From: Leifsonia shinshuensis
GTDB lineage: Bacteria; Actinomycetota; Actinomycetes; Actinomycetales; Microbacteriaceae
Direction of reading: 5' to 3'
Length of the DNA: 64,000 nucleotides
Assembly: GCF_031456835.1 (NCBI RefSeq)
Contig: NZ_JAVDVK010000001.1
Span: 496,001 to 560,000, forward strand
The notes below the pieces were generated by a model that did no database searches, was not told where the DNA came from, and saw only the letters and a list, made by a program, of their open reading frames with translations. Every line of letters starts with the position of its first letter. Positions within the stretch are counted from its first letter, which is position 1. The position numbers were made by a program, and so were the translations under genes. This document shows positions 9,208 through 18,402 of the stretch, piece by piece.

Positions 9208-10176
9208 GTGGCAGTGACACAGGAGCAGGCGGACTGGTTCGCCGGCGCGTTCGCGCAGCTGGTGGCGAACGTCGACAAGGCGATCCTCGGCAAGGAGCAC
9301 AGCATCCGCCTGGTGATCACCGCGATGCTGTCCGGCGGCCACGTGCTGCTGGAAGACGTGCCGGGCACCGGCAAGACCGTGCTCGCGAAGGCGCTCGCCA
9401 ACACCGTCGAGGGCACGCAGTCGCGCATCCAGTTCACGCCGGACCTGCTGCCCTCCGACGTCACCGGCGTCACGATCTACGACCAGTCGACCGGCCGGTT
9501 CGAGTTCCACCCCGGCCCCATCTTCGCGACCGTGGTGCTCGCCGACGAGATCAACCGGGCGAGCCCCAAGACGCAGTCGGCGCTCCTCGAGGTGATGGAG
9601 GAGGGTGTGGTCACGGTCGACGGCGTCGGACACCCGGTCGGTGCGCCGTTCGTGGTCATCGCAACACAGAACCCGGTGGAGCAGGCGGGCACCTACTCGC
9701 TTCCCGAGGCGCAGCTCGACCGCTTCCTGATCAAGACCTCGCTGGGATACCCCGACCACGCCACGACCGTCGACCTGCTGCTCGACTCGTCGAACCGGTC
9801 GCGGGCGTCGGCGGTCCGTCCGATCATCGCGGCGGACTCCGTGTCCACCCTGGCGCAGCTGGCGTCCGAGGTGCACACCGACGCCAGCGTCATGGGCTAC
9901 CTGAGCGAGATCGTCACCGCGACCCGCGACGACAAGGATGCGGCGCTCGGCGTGAGCATCCGCGGCGCGCTGGCGCTCGCCCGGGCGGCCAAGACCTGGG
10001 CCATCTCCTCGGGCCGCACGTTCGTCACCCCGGACGACATCCGCGACCTCGCGCTTCCGGTGCTGGCGCACCGCGTGATCGTCGACCCGGAGTCGGAGTT
10101 CGCCGGCGTGACGGCCGCCGACATCGTCGAGCGCGCCGTCGCCTCCGCCACGCCCCCGGCGTACCGCGCCGCCTGA
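9208..10176 (+). CDS. MoxR-family AAA+ ATPase
   Basis: 322 residues. GTG is chosen because AAGGAG ends 8 bases before it; longer reading in the same frame runs into the giant gene. Walker A is VPGTGKT (~45), Walker B VLADEINRA, sensor region IATQNPVEQAGTYSLPEAQLDRF, then the C-terminal lid. MoxR ATPases act as chaperones that insert metals or fold and activate partner proteins, usually with a DUF58/VWA-like protein next door, which is the case here. Lies 37 bases after the giant surface-protein gene, so that protein or the membrane proteins downstream are the likely clients. Confidence 0.95.
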   Translation: MAVTQEQADWFAGAFAQLVANVDKAILGKEHSIRLVITAMLSGGHVLLEDVPGTGKTVLAKALANTVEGTQSRIQFTPDLLPSDVTGVTIYDQSTGRFEFHPGPIFATVVLADEINRASPKTQSALLEVMEEGVVTVDGVGHPVGAPFVVIATQNPVEQAGTYSLPEAQLDRFLIKTSLGYPDHATTVDLLLDSSNRSRASAVRPIIAADSVSTLAQLASEVHTDASVMGYLSEIVTATRDDKDAALGVSIRGALALARAAKTWAISSGRTFVTPDDIRDLALPVLAHRVIVDPESEFAGVTAADIVERAVASATPPAYRAA

Positions 10177-10220
10177 GCGGCCGCCGCCGAGATCTCAACG
10201 TTCCCGCCGAGAGGACCACG

Positions 10221-11537
10221 ATGACCACCGACAGCCCGGCACGCGCCCGGCGCCGCCGCGCGTCCGCGTCGGACCAGGCCCGCATCGCGGCCGATCAGGT
10301 CGGCGCGGCCGTCGCGCGCGTGACGCGGAGCGTCTCCGACCGGGTGGCTCCCGCCGGCCGGGCGATCGGCCGGCGCGTCCTCCCGGTGGTCGCGGTCGTG
10401 AGCACGCTCGGCTGGATCGTCCTCGGCGGCGCGGTCGTCTCGGTGGTCCTCGCCGCGTGGCTCGGCTGGGCCGAGTTCGCGTACATCGGGGCGACCCTGG
10501 TCGCCGCCCTCGTGATCGCCGTCGCGTTCGTCTTCGGCCGGTCAACCTACCGGGTGGGCATCGAGCTCAACCCGCGCCGCGTCGTCGCGGGCGACCGGGC
10601 GCTCGGACGTCTCACCGTCGCCAACAGCGGCTCGCGCCCCGTCTTGCCGACCCGCATGGAGCTGCCCGTCGGGGAGGGGCAGGCCGACTTCACCATCCCG
10701 CGGCTGGCGCCCGGTGCCGAGACCGAGGAGCTGTTCGCCGTCCCCACCGCGCGCCGTGCGCTCATCCTCGCCGGACCCGCGCTGTCGGTCCGCGGCGACG
10801 CTCTCGGCCTGCTCCGGCGCACCAACCAGTGGACCGACCGGATCGAGCTGTTCGTGCACCCCCGCACGGTGCGCCTCGCGGCCACCGCCCGCGGTCTCGT
10901 CCGCGACCTCGAGGGGCAGACGACCAAGCTGATCACGGACAGCGACCTCGCCTTCCACGCGCTCCGCACCTACGAGCCCGGCGACGACATCCGCAACGTG
11001 CACTGGCGCACCTCGGCGCGCACCGGGCAGCTGATGGTGCGGCAGTACCAGGAGACCCGGCGCTCGCAGCTCCTGCTCGCGTTCGACGCGGAGCGGTCGC
11101 GGTTCGCGAGTGACGACGAGTTCGAGCTCGGCGTGGCCGTGATGGCGTCGATCGGGTGCCAGGTCATCCGCGAGGAGACCGAGATCCGCGCGCTGTGGCA
11201 GGGCGGCACGATGCGCGTCGAGACGCCGACGGCGCTGCTCGACGACTCGTGCCGCATCCAGCCGGTCGATGGGGCGCACCCGAGCCTGCGCGAGTTCCTG
11301 CGGCAGGCGACGCTGCGCATCGCGGCGCCCAGCCTGGCCGTCACGGTGGTCGGCTCGCAGGCGGAGGCGGCGGAGCTGCGGGCGGCGGCCGCCCTCTGGG
11401 GCGGCGACACGGAGACCATCGTGATCCGCGTCGACGAGGCCGCCGAACCCCGGCTCACGCGTCTGGGGCGATCGATGCTCATCACGGTGTCAACGCTGCC
11501 GGAGCTGCCGACCCTGCTGAAGCGAGCCGGCCGATGA
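10221..11537 (+). CDS. DUF58-domain membrane protein
   Basis: 438 residues, ATG with GAGAGGA upstream. A basic, Ala/Arg-rich N-terminus is followed by two membrane helices (~53-75 and ~80-103), a beta-rich domain, and the DUF58 signature YEPGDDIRNVHWRTSARTG (~250-270), followed by a VWA-like region. DUF58 proteins are steady partners of MoxR ATPases and transglutaminase-like proteins, as here. The stop overlaps the next start (ATGA). Precise biochemical role of the family is not settled. Confidence 0.92.
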   Translation: MTTDSPARARRRRASASDQARIAADQVGAAVARVTRSVSDRVAPAGRAIGRRVLPVVAVVSTLGWIVLGGAVVSVVLAAWLGWAEFAYIGATLVAALVIAVAFVFGRSTYRVGIELNPRRVVAGDRALGRLTVANSGSRPVLPTRMELPVGEGQADFTIPRLAPGAETEELFAVPTARRALILAGPALSVRGDALGLLRRTNQWTDRIELFVHPRTVRLAATARGLVRDLEGQTTKLITDSDLAFHALRTYEPGDDIRNVHWRTSARTGQLMVRQYQETRRSQLLLAFDAERSRFASDDEFELGVAVMASIGCQVIREETEIRALWQGGTMRVETPTALLDDSCRIQPVDGAHPSLREFLRQATLRIAAPSLAVTVVGSQAEAAELRAAAALWGGDTETIVIRVDEAAEPRLTRLGRSMLITVSTLPELPTLLKRAGR

Positions 11538-13924
11538 CCGCGGCGACCCAGGGCGGCGCGGGCCGCGCCGGCGCAGGAGCCGCTGGCGCGAGCCGTGCGG
11601 CGCGTGCTGCCCCGACCGCGCCCGTGTTCGACAGCCTCTCCCGCACGACGTGGATCGACGTGGCCGTGCTCGTCGCGCTGAGCCTCATCGCCGTCGCCGG
11701 GTTCGAGCCCGCTTTCGGGCACTACGCGTTCGCGTCCGCGGCCGTCGGCGGCATCCTCGTCGGGGGAGGGGTCGCGCTGCTCGGCCGGCTGCTGCGGCTC
11801 TCCTGGTTGCTCACCGCGGTGATCGCGCTGGCCGCCTACTTCCTTCTCGGGACGCCGCTGGCGCTGCCGGGACAGGCGCTCTTCGGCGTGCTGCCGTCCC
11901 TCGACAGCCTCTCCGGTCTCGTGCTCGGCGCGGTCTTCGGATGGTCGGATGCGGTGACCCTGCAGGCGCCGCTCGAGGCGCCGCCGTACGTGGCGGTCGT
12001 GCCATACGTCGCGGGGTGGCTCGTCGCCCTGGTGTCCGTCTCGCTCGCCGTGCGGTGGCTGCCGCGCCGGGGTTCTCGGCGCGCCCCGGTCGGGCGCGCC
12101 GCCGTCCTGCTCGTCGGTCCTGCGTTGCTTCTGCTGGCGGCCATCCTGCTCGGCACGAGGGATCCGTTCTTCGCCGGGGTGCGCGGGGTCCTCTTCGCGG
12201 GCGTGGCGCTCGTCTGGCTCGCCTGGCGGCGCGGCCGGTTCGCGCGGGATCGCGTCGAGACCGACACGGCCGTCCGCCGCAGCCGGCTGCTGGGCGGCGC
12301 AGCCGTCGTGCTCGGCGCCGTGCTCGTCGGCGCTCTGGCGGGCGCAGTGCTGGCCCCGCCGGCGGCCTCCCGCTTCGTGGTGCGCGACGAGATCACGCCG
12401 CCGTTCGATCCGCTCGACTACCCGAGTCCGCTCGCCGGCTTCCGCAAGTACACCAAAGACCTGCAGAAGACGAAGCTCTTCACGGTGACCGGACTCCGTC
12501 AGGGCCAGGTGATCCGGCTGGCGACCATGGACAGCTACGACGGCATCGTGTGGTCCGTCGCCGCCCCCGGCAGCGACACGGACGCGTCCGGAGCGTTCGA
12601 GCTGCTCGGCAGCACCATCCCGCGGCCACCGCTGTTCACGCCGGGCATCGCATCCACCGCCTCCATCGACGTCCTGGGCTACTCCGACGTCTGGCTGCCG
12701 ACCCTCGGGTACACCGATCGGCTGACCTTCGACGCCCACACCGGCCAGGACCCGACCACCACCGTGCGCGTCAACACGGCGACCGGCACGGCCGCGGTCA
12801 CCAGCGGCGTGCGCGACGGACTCAGCTACACGGTGGGCGCGACCGCCCAGAAGATCCCCAACGACCGGGCCCTGGCGAAGGTGCCGCCGGCGAAGCTGAC
12901 GCTGCCGCCGGTCACCAACGTCCCGGATGTCGTGTCGGCGAAGGCGGAGGAGTACGCCGGCTCCGCCGACACCGCGATCCAGAAGCTGCGGAACATCGAG
13001 CGGTCGCTGAAATCGCTCGGGTACCTGAGCCACGGGCGGGCCTCCGACCCCGTGCCGTCCCGCGCCGGCGAAGGGGCGGACCGCATGACGGACCTGCTCT
13101 CGAAGTCGCCGATGGTCGGCGACCAGGAGCAGTACGCCAGCGCCTTCGCCCTCATGGCCCGCCGTCTCGGCTATCCGACCCGCGTGGTCATGGGCTTCGC
13201 GCCGAAGGTCACCGGCAGCACCACGACGGTCACCGGCGACGACGTCACCGCGTGGGACGAAGTGGCGTTCGACGGGGTCGGCTGGGTGCCGTTCTTCCCG
13301 ACCCCGACCAAGACGGACGCTCCGAAGAACCAGACGACGAAGCCGAAGCTCGAGCCGCAGCCGCAGGTGCGCCAGCCTCCGCCGGCCGACCCGCGCGCCG
13401 AGGACCTGCTCACGCCGGTCAAGACGAAGGACAACGACCCCAAGGACAAGACGTCCGGATTCAGCATCCCCGTCTGGGTCTGGGTCGTGCTGGGGGTCAT
13501 CGGCATCCCGCTGCTCGCGTACTTCGTGCCGCTGCTGGTCATCGCCGCACTGAAGCGCCGCCGACGGCGGAGGCGCGAGACGACGGGTCCGCCGGACCGC
13601 CGGGCGGCCGGCGCCTGGGACGAGCTCGCCGACGGCTACGCGGAGCTGGGGCTCACCATCCCCGAGCGGTCCACCCGGCTGCAGGCGGCATCCTCGCTCG
13701 AGCAGCAGTCCGCGGCGCAGAGCCTTCCCGTACCCGACGGCGGCCTCCGCGACCTGGCACGGCACGTGGATGCGGCGGTCTTCGACGGCACGGACGTCGC
13801 GGAGCAGCGCGTCCAGACGGCCTGGGGTGCAACGGACCGCGCCCTGTCCGAGGCGACGAAGGCCGCGGGGCCGCTGCGCGCCCGGCTCGCCGCGTTCCGG
13901 TACCGCCGCCCGCGCCGGGCCTGA
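11534..13924 (+). CDS. Transglutaminase-like membrane protein lacking catalytic Cys and His
   Basis: 796 residues; ATG in a 4-base overlap with the DUF58 stop. About six membrane helices in the first ~275 residues, an outside transglutaminase-fold domain, one more membrane helix (~645-675) and a cytoplasmic DUF4129-like tail. Aligned by eye with the paralogue at 30.8-33.1 kb, the block YASAFALMARRLGYPTRV is kept, but the catalytic Cys is Gln531 and the His is Thr572 (DDVTAWDE against DDLHAWPE). The Cys-His pair is thus gone and the domain should not be an active protease or transglutaminase; it may bind peptide. Otherwise the frame is open and full length, so not a decayed gene. Confidence 0.85.
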   Translation: MTAATQGGAGRAGAGAAGASRAARAAPTAPVFDSLSRTTWIDVAVLVALSLIAVAGFEPAFGHYAFASAAVGGILVGGGVALLGRLLRLSWLLTAVIALAAYFLLGTPLALPGQALFGVLPSLDSLSGLVLGAVFGWSDAVTLQAPLEAPPYVAVVPYVAGWLVALVSVSLAVRWLPRRGSRRAPVGRAAVLLVGPALLLLAAILLGTRDPFFAGVRGVLFAGVALVWLAWRRGRFARDRVETDTAVRRSRLLGGAAVVLGAVLVGALAGAVLAPPAASRFVVRDEITPPFDPLDYPSPLAGFRKYTKDLQKTKLFTVTGLRQGQVIRLATMDSYDGIVWSVAAPGSDTDASGAFELLGSTIPRPPLFTPGIASTASIDVLGYSDVWLPTLGYTDRLTFDAHTGQDPTTTVRVNTATGTAAVTSGVRDGLSYTVGATAQKIPNDRALAKVPPAKLTLPPVTNVPDVVSAKAEEYAGSADTAIQKLRNIERSLKSLGYLSHGRASDPVPSRAGEGADRMTDLLSKSPMVGDQEQYASAFALMARRLGYPTRVVMGFAPKVTGSTTTVTGDDVTAWDEVAFDGVGWVPFFPTPTKTDAPKNQTTKPKLEPQPQVRQPPPADPRAEDLLTPVKTKDNDPKDKTSGFSIPVWVWVVLGVIGIPLLAYFVPLLVIAALKRRRRRRRETTGPPDRRAAGAWDELADGYAELGLTIPERSTRLQAASSLEQQSAAQSLPVPDGGLRDLARHVDAAVFDGTDVAEQRVQTAWGATDRALSEATKAAGPLRARLAAFRYRRPRRA

Positions 13925-13947
13925 CCGCCGGGCCGCAGGCCGCTCCG

Positions 13948-13953
13948 TATAGT
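13948..13953 (+). promoter_or_regulatory. -10 box TATAGT for leaderless FHA gene
   Basis: TATAGT ends six bases before the ATG at 13960 and no ribosome binding site is present, the usual layout of leaderless transcripts in actinobacteria. Confidence 0.55.
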
Positions 13954-13959
13954 GGCCGT

Positions 13960-14457
13960 ATGGACGACAGCGGGTTCATCGTGCCTCCGCCCGGACTCAT
14001 CCCGCCGCGCCCGTCGGACGCCCCCGGAACCGGGCCGTCCGCGTCGCCCGGCCGCCCGCTTCCCGCGTTCACACCGCCTCCCGGCCTCCCGGCCGCACCC
14101 GGTGCCGGCCCCGCGGCCCCGGCGCAGCAGCCGCGGCCGGTCTGGCGCCTCGTGCTCGCGGGCGGCCACGCCGTCCCGGTGGGCCGCACCCTGCTGCTCG
14201 GCCGCAACCCGTCGCACGCCGCCCTTCCCGGCGCCCCCGACGCCGAACTCGTCGTGCTCGACGACCCGACGTCGACGGTGTCGAAGACCCACGCCGCGCT
14301 CGCCCCGGACGGCGACGATCTCACGGTCACCGACCTCCACTCGACCAACGGCGTGGTCGTCGACGGCGCCCGGGCCGAGCCCGGTGAGCCGGTCCGGCTC
14401 CGGGGGAGCGCCGACATGCTGCTCGGCGACCTGCGGGTCCGCGTGGAGCTGTCCTGA
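13960..14457 (+). CDS. Small proline-rich FHA-domain protein
   Basis: 165 residues. Residues 1-60 are Pro/Ala/Gly-rich (PPPGLIPPRP and similar), residues ~68-165 form an FHA domain: LLGRNPSHAAL, SKTHAAL, HSTNGVVVDG and LLGDLRVRVEL. The pThr-binding Arg, Thr/Ser-x-His and Asn positions are present. It closes the kinase/giant-protein cluster and appears to have its own promoter. Likely a phosphothreonine reader linking the kinase to the MoxR/DUF58/transglutaminase-like module; this is inference. Confidence 0.88.
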   Translation: MDDSGFIVPPPGLIPPRPSDAPGTGPSASPGRPLPAFTPPPGLPAAPGAGPAAPAQQPRPVWRLVLAGGHAVPVGRTLLLGRNPSHAALPGAPDAELVVLDDPTSTVSKTHAALAPDGDDLTVTDLHSTNGVVVDGARAEPGEPVRLRGSADMLLGDLRVRVELS

Positions 14458-14481
14458 CCGGAGGCCCGGCGCTGCCGGTGA

Positions 14482-14487
14482 TAACCT
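14482..14487 (+). promoter_or_regulatory. -10 box TAACCT for the leucine leader
   Basis: TAACCT lies seven bases before the GTG of the leader peptide, giving a transcript that would start at or next to that codon. No convincing -35 is visible. Confidence 0.5.
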
Positions 14488-14494
14488 GTCTCTC

Positions 14495-14539
14495 GTGTAC
14501 GCGGGTCTTCTCCTCCTTAGCCGCCGCGGCGAGTCCTAG
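14495..14539 (+). CDS. Leucine-rich leader peptide of the leuCD operon
   Basis: A 14-codon frame, GTG to TAG, encoding MYAGLLLLSRRGES with four Leu codons in a row (CTT CTC CTC CTT). It is 70 bases upstream of leuC, whose product makes leucine. Leader peptides rich in the end-product amino acid let ribosome stalling report shortage; RNA-level control of leucine genes is known in Actinobacteria. It has its own -10 box seven bases upstream and no ribosome binding site, so it is probably translated as leaderless mRNA. Confidence 0.75.
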   Translation: MYAGLLLLSRRGES

Positions 14540-14599
14540 ACATCAGGCCACCCTCGCCGCGGAGTCCGTCGACGGCTGATCCGTTCACACGCTAAGGAG
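14513..14599 (+). promoter_or_regulatory. leuC translational attenuator: Leu codons pair with the leuC ribosome binding site
   Basis: CTCCTTAGC at 14513-14521, made of two leader Leu codons plus the next codon, is exactly complementary to GCTAAGGAG at 14591-14599, which contains the leuC ribosome binding site. Inside lies a 10-base-pair hairpin (14524-14533 with 14553-14562) and a short palindrome CCGTCGACGG (14566-14575). A ribosome stalled on Leu codons would cover the upstream strand and free the site; one that finishes would let it fold shut. There is no U-run, so control of translation rather than termination is more likely. Confidence 0.65.
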
Positions 14600-14609
14600 T
14601 TCGCACGAC

Positions 14610-16124
14610 ATGAGCACCCCCACAGTCCCCACACACTCGGGACCCACATCCTCGGGGCCGCTGACGCTGGCCGAGAAGGTCTGGAACGACCACCTGGTCG
14701 CGAAGGGCGAGGACGGCTCGCCCGACCTCATCTACATCGACCTGCACCTGGTGCACGAAGTCACCAGTCCGCAGGCCTTCGACGGCCTCCGCATGGCGGG
14801 CCGTCCGGTCCGCCGGCCGGACCTCACCATCGCGACCGAGGACCACAACACCCCGACCATCGGCATCGACAAGCCGATCGCCGACCTCACCAGCCGCACG
14901 CAGATCGAGACGCTCCGCCGGAACGCCGAGGAGTTCGGCATCCGCCTGCACTCGCTGGGCGACGTCGAGCAGGGCATCGTCCACGTCGTGGGCCCCCAGC
15001 TCGGGCTCACCATGCCCGGCATCACCGTCGTCTGCGGCGACTCGCACACCTCCACGCACGGGGCCTTCGGTGCGATGGCGTTCGGCATCGGCACCAGCGA
15101 GGTGGAGCACGTGCTCGCCACGCAGACGCTGCCCCTCAAGCAGTTCAAGACCATGGCGATCACCGTCGAGGGCGAGCTGCGACCGGGCGTGACCGCGAAG
15201 GACATCATCCTCGCCGTCATCGCGAAGATCGGGACCGGCGGCGGTCAGGGCTACGTGCTCGAATACCGCGGCAGCGCCATCCGCTCGCTCTCCATGGAGG
15301 GCCGGATGACGATCTGCAACATGTCCATCGAGGCCGGAGCCCGCGCGGGCATGGTCGCCCCCGACGAGACGACCTTCGCCTACCTGAAGGGCCGTCCGCA
15401 CGCCCCCGAGGGCGCCGACTGGGACGAAGCGGTCGCCTACTGGAAGACCCTGCAGACCGATGAGGATGCCGTCTTCGACGCCGAGGTCTACCTCGACGCC
15501 GCCGACATCGAGCCGTTCGTCACCTGGGGCACCAACCCCGGCCAGGGCGTCTCGCTCAGCCAGGCGGTCCCCGACCCGGCCGCGATCGCGGACCCGAACG
15601 CCCGCGCCGCCGCCGAGCGCGCGCTGGAGTACATGGACCTGCAGCCCGGCACCCCGATGAAGCGCATCCCCGTCGACGCCGTCTTCATGGGCTCGTGCAC
15701 GAACAGCCGCATCGAAGACCTCCGGGCCTTCGCCTCGATCATCAAAGGCCGAAAGAAGGCCGACGGCGTGCGCGTCATGGTCGTCCCCGGCAGCGCCCGC
15801 GTGCGCATCGAGGCCGAGGCCGAGGGCATCGACAAGATCGTCGAGGAGTTCGGCGCCGAATGGCGGTTCGCGGGATGCTCGATGTGCCTGGGCATGAACC
15901 CCGACCAGCTGGCGCCGGGGGAGCGCTGCGCATCCACCTCGAACCGCAACTTCGAGGGCCGCCAGGGCAAGGGCGGCCGCACCCACCTCGTCTCGCCGTT
16001 GGTCGCGGCGGCCACCGCCATCCGCGGAACCCTCTCGAGTCCCTGGGACCTGGAGCGCGAAGGCGACGACACGCCGCGCGATGGCGGCACGGATGCGCGC
16101 ATCGGAGAGAAGGTGGGCGCCTGA
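14610..16124 (+). CDS. leuC: 3-isopropylmalate dehydratase large subunit
   Basis: 504 residues, normal length for LeuC. ATG with AAGGAG ten bases upstream. Converts 2-isopropylmalate to 3-isopropylmalate in leucine synthesis together with LeuD. The [4Fe-4S] cysteines are visible in GSCTNSR and [16 protein letters not shown] and [13 protein letters not shown] are family motifs. Overlaps leuD by one base (TGATG). Regulated by the leader described upstream. Sure. Confidence 0.98.
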   Translation: MSTPTVPTHSGPTSSGPLTLAEKVWNDHLVAKGEDGSPDLIYIDLHLVHEVTSPQAFDGLRMAGRPVRRPDLTIATEDHNTPTIGIDKPIADLTSRTQIETLRRNAEEFGIRLHSLGDVEQGIVHVVGPQLGLTMPGITVVCGDSHTSTHGAFGAMAFGIGTSEVEHVLATQTLPLKQFKTMAITVEGELRPGVTAKDIILAVIAKIGTGGGQGYVLEYRGSAIRSLSMEGRMTICNMSIEAGARAGMVAPDETTFAYLKGRPHAPEGADWDEAVAYWKTLQTDEDAVFDAEVYLDAADIEPFVTWGTNPGQGVSLSQAVPDPAAIADPNARAAAERALEYMDLQPGTPMKRIPVDAVFMGSCTNSRIEDLRAFASIIKGRKKADGVRVMVVPGSARVRIEAEAEGIDKIVEEFGAEWRFAGCSMCLGMNPDQLAPGERCASTSNRNFEGRQGKGGRTHLVSPLVAAATAIRGTLSSPWDLEREGDDTPRDGGTDARIGEKVGA

Positions 16125-16723
16125 TGGAGAAGTTCGAGACCGTCACCGGAACCGCCGTCCCGTTCCGGCGCTCCAACGTCGACACCGACCAGATCATCCC
16201 GGCGGTGTTCCTGAAGCGCGTCACCAAGACCGGGTTCGAGGACGCCCTCTTCCACGCCTGGCGGCAGGACCCCGACTTCATCCTCAACCGGCCCGAGTAC
16301 CAGGGTGCGACGGTGCTCGTCGCCGGCGCCGATTTCGGCACGGGTTCGTCACGCGAACATGCCGTGTGGGCGCTCCGCGACTTCGGATTCCGGGTCGTGC
16401 TGAGCCCCCGCTTCGCCGACATCTTCCGCGGCAACGCGGGCAAACAGGGCCTTCTGACGGGCATCGTGACCGAGGAGGACGCCGAGCGCCTCTGGGAGGC
16501 GATCGAGGCCCGGCCGGGAATAGCCGCGACGGTGGATCTGGTTGCCAAGACTGCGACCGTCGGTGAGGTCCAGGTGTCTTTCGACATCGACGACTACACT
16601 CGCTGGCGTTTGCTCGAAGGGTTGGACGACATCGCCCTGACCCTGCGCGACGAGGCGCTCATCTCCGAATACGAATCGGGCCGCGCGAGCTGGCGGCCCA
16701 CGACCCTCCCGGTGAAACTTTGA
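16124..16723 (+). CDS. leuD: 3-isopropylmalate dehydratase small subunit
   Basis: 199 residues, normal length. Motifs [16 protein letters not shown] near the start and [17 protein letters not shown] (swivel domain, substrate-binding Ser-Ser-Arg) identify LeuD. ATG shares its first base with the leuC stop, so translation is coupled; 4-base overlap with murA (TTGA). Confidence 0.98.
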   Translation: MEKFETVTGTAVPFRRSNVDTDQIIPAVFLKRVTKTGFEDALFHAWRQDPDFILNRPEYQGATVLVAGADFGTGSSREHAVWALRDFGFRVVLSPRFADIFRGNAGKQGLLTGIVTEEDAERLWEAIEARPGIAATVDLVAKTATVGEVQVSFDIDDYTRWRLLEGLDDIALTLRDEALISEYESGRASWRPTTLPVKL

Positions 16724-18090
16724 ACTCACTCCTTCAGGACGCCCAGGCAGCTGGAGCACGCGTCGGCCTCAAGGGCGACCGCATCACGATCAACGGCGGC
16801 ATCCCCCTGCGGGGCCGCATCGAGGTCCGCGGCGCCAAGAACTTCGTCACCAAGGCGATGGTCGCGGCCATCCTCGGCGAAGGCCCCAGCGTGCTGCGGA
16901 ACGTCCCGGACATCTCCGACGTCCGCGTCGTCCGCGGGCTGCTCGAGGTGCACGGCGTCAAGGTGACGGACGGCGCGGAGGAGGGCGAGCTCCTGCTCGA
17001 CCCGAGCGCGGTCGAGTCGGCGCACATGGCCGACATCGACGCGCACGCGGGTTCCAGCCGCATCCCGATCCTGTTCTGCGGCCCGCTCCTGCACCGCCTG
17101 GGTGAGGCGTTCATCCCCGACCTCGGCGGCTGCCGCATCGGCGACCGCCCGATCGACTACCACCTCGAGGTGCTGCGCAAGTTCGGCGCGGTCGTCGACA
17201 AGCTGCCCAGCGGCATCCGCATGACCGCCCCGAACGGCCTGCACGGCGCGAAGCTCGAGCTCCCGTACCCGAGCGTCGGCGCGACCGAGCAGGTGCTGCT
17301 GACCGCGGTGCGTGCCGATGGCATCACCGAGCTCAAGGGCGCGGCGATCGAGCCCGAGATCATGGATCTCATCAACGTCCTGCAGAAGATGGGCGCGAGC
17401 ATCTCGGTCGACACCGATCGCGTGATCCGCATCGAGGGCGTCGACAAGCTCGTCGGCTACAGCCACACCGCGCTGTTCGACCGCAACGAGGCCGCAAGCT
17501 GGGCGGCCGCGGCGCTCGCGACCGGCGGGGACATCTTCGTCGGCGGCGCCCGCCAGCCCGAGATGCTGACCTTCCTCAACGTCTTCCGCAAGGTCGGCGG
17601 CGCCTTCGAGATCGAGGACGACGGCATCCGGTTCTTCCACCCGGGCGGGCCGCTCAAGCCGGTCGTCATCGAGACCGATGTCCACCCGGGCTTCATGACC
17701 GACTGGCAGCAGCCGCTGGTGGTCGCGCTGACGAAGGCCGAGGGCGTCTCCATCGTCCACGAGACCGTGTACGAGCAGCGCTTCGGCTTCGTGGATGCGC
17801 TGATCGACATGGGCGCGAAGATCCAGGTGCACAAGGAGTGCCTCGGCGGCCACCCGTGCCGTTTCGGCCAGCGGAACTTCAACCACTCCGCGGTCATCAT
17901 GGGTCCGGTCGACCTGAAGGGCGCCGACATCGAGGTCCCCGACCTCCGCGGCGGCTTCAGCCACCTCATCGCGGCGCTGACCGCCGAGGGGCGTTCGACC
18001 GTGAGCAACGTGGGCATCATCAGCCGCGGCTACGAGAACTTCATCACGAAGCTCCAGCTGCTGGGAGCCGACTTCACGATGGAAGGCTGA
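16720..18090 (+). CDS. murA: UDP-N-acetylglucosamine 1-carboxyvinyltransferase
   Basis: 456 residues with a TTG start in the last codons of leuD; no clear ribosome binding site, so it probably relies on coupling. MurA adds enolpyruvate from PEP to UDP-GlcNAc, the first committed step of peptidoglycan synthesis in the cytoplasm. The [11 protein letters not shown] motif carries the catalytic Cys that fosfomycin attacks; [17 protein letters not shown] near the start holds the substrate Lys-Asn. The ~16 extra residues at the N-terminus are common in actinobacterial MurA. Confidence 0.96.
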   Translation: MNSLLQDAQAAGARVGLKGDRITINGGIPLRGRIEVRGAKNFVTKAMVAAILGEGPSVLRNVPDISDVRVVRGLLEVHGVKVTDGAEEGELLLDPSAVESAHMADIDAHAGSSRIPILFCGPLLHRLGEAFIPDLGGCRIGDRPIDYHLEVLRKFGAVVDKLPSGIRMTAPNGLHGAKLELPYPSVGATEQVLLTAVRADGITELKGAAIEPEIMDLINVLQKMGASISVDTDRVIRIEGVDKLVGYSHTALFDRNEAASWAAAALATGGDIFVGGARQPEMLTFLNVFRKVGGAFEIEDDGIRFFHPGGPLKPVVIETDVHPGFMTDWQQPLVVALTKAEGVSIVHETVYEQRFGFVDALIDMGAKIQVHKECLGGHPCRFGQRNFNHSAVIMGPVDLKGADIEVPDLRGGFSHLIAALTAEGRSTVSNVGIISRGYENFITKLQLLGADFTMEG

Positions 18091-18143
18091 ATCCGCTCAC
18101 AGCCGGCCACGACCCGGTACTTTTCCACAGATCCCACCCTGTC

Positions 18144-18159
18144 TCACCGGTGATACACT
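18144..18159 (+). promoter_or_regulatory. Promoter and palindrome of toxin-antitoxin pair
   Basis: TACACT (18154-18159) ends six bases before the antitoxin ATG, fitting leaderless mRNA. The palindrome TCACCGGTGA (18144-18153) abuts it and is a plausible operator for autoregulation by the antitoxin. Confidence 0.5.
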
Positions 18160-18165
18160 CCCACC

Positions 18166-18402
18166 ATGGAGACTGTCAGCGTGAGAGATCTACGCAACCA
18201 TGGCGGCGACATCCTCGACAGGGTGGCTCGCGGCGAACACCTGACCATCACGCGCGACGGCGCCGCCGTGGCGGAGCTTTCTCCGCTGGCGGCGCCGGGG
18301 CGCGCCCTGTCCGCGCTGATCGATGCCCGCCGCACGCTGCCCGCGGTCGACCCCCGCGCGCTGCGGGCGGACGTCGACGCGGTCGTGGAGCAGCAGTGGT
18401 GA
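18166..18402 (+). CDS. Phd/YefM-family antitoxin
   Basis: 78 residues. The start METVSVRDLRNHGGDILDR and LTITRDGAAVAELSP match the DNA-binding half of Phd/YefM antitoxins; the rest (from ~50) is the toxin-binding tail ending in VVEQQW. Antitoxins of this type mask the toxin and repress their own promoter. The stop overlaps the toxin start. Base composition is like its neighbours, so recent transfer is not evident. Confidence 0.9.
   Translation: METVSVRDLRNHGGDILDRVARGEHLTITRDGAAVAELSPLAAPGRALSALIDARRTLPAVDPRALRADVDAVVEQQW

Noticed and set aside
10970..13765. 931-codon minus-strand frame over DUF58 and transglutaminase-like genes
   Set aside because: Low-complexity Arg/Gly/Asp composition, no start signal, while the plus strand has clear domains.
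11650..13959. Long plus-strand frame that runs into the small FHA gene
   Set aside because: Only the part from 13960 has family motifs; upstream it is a shifted reading of the transglutaminase-like gene.
14524..14562. Hairpin after the leader peptide as an intrinsic terminator
   Set aside because: No U-run follows; translational control fits better.
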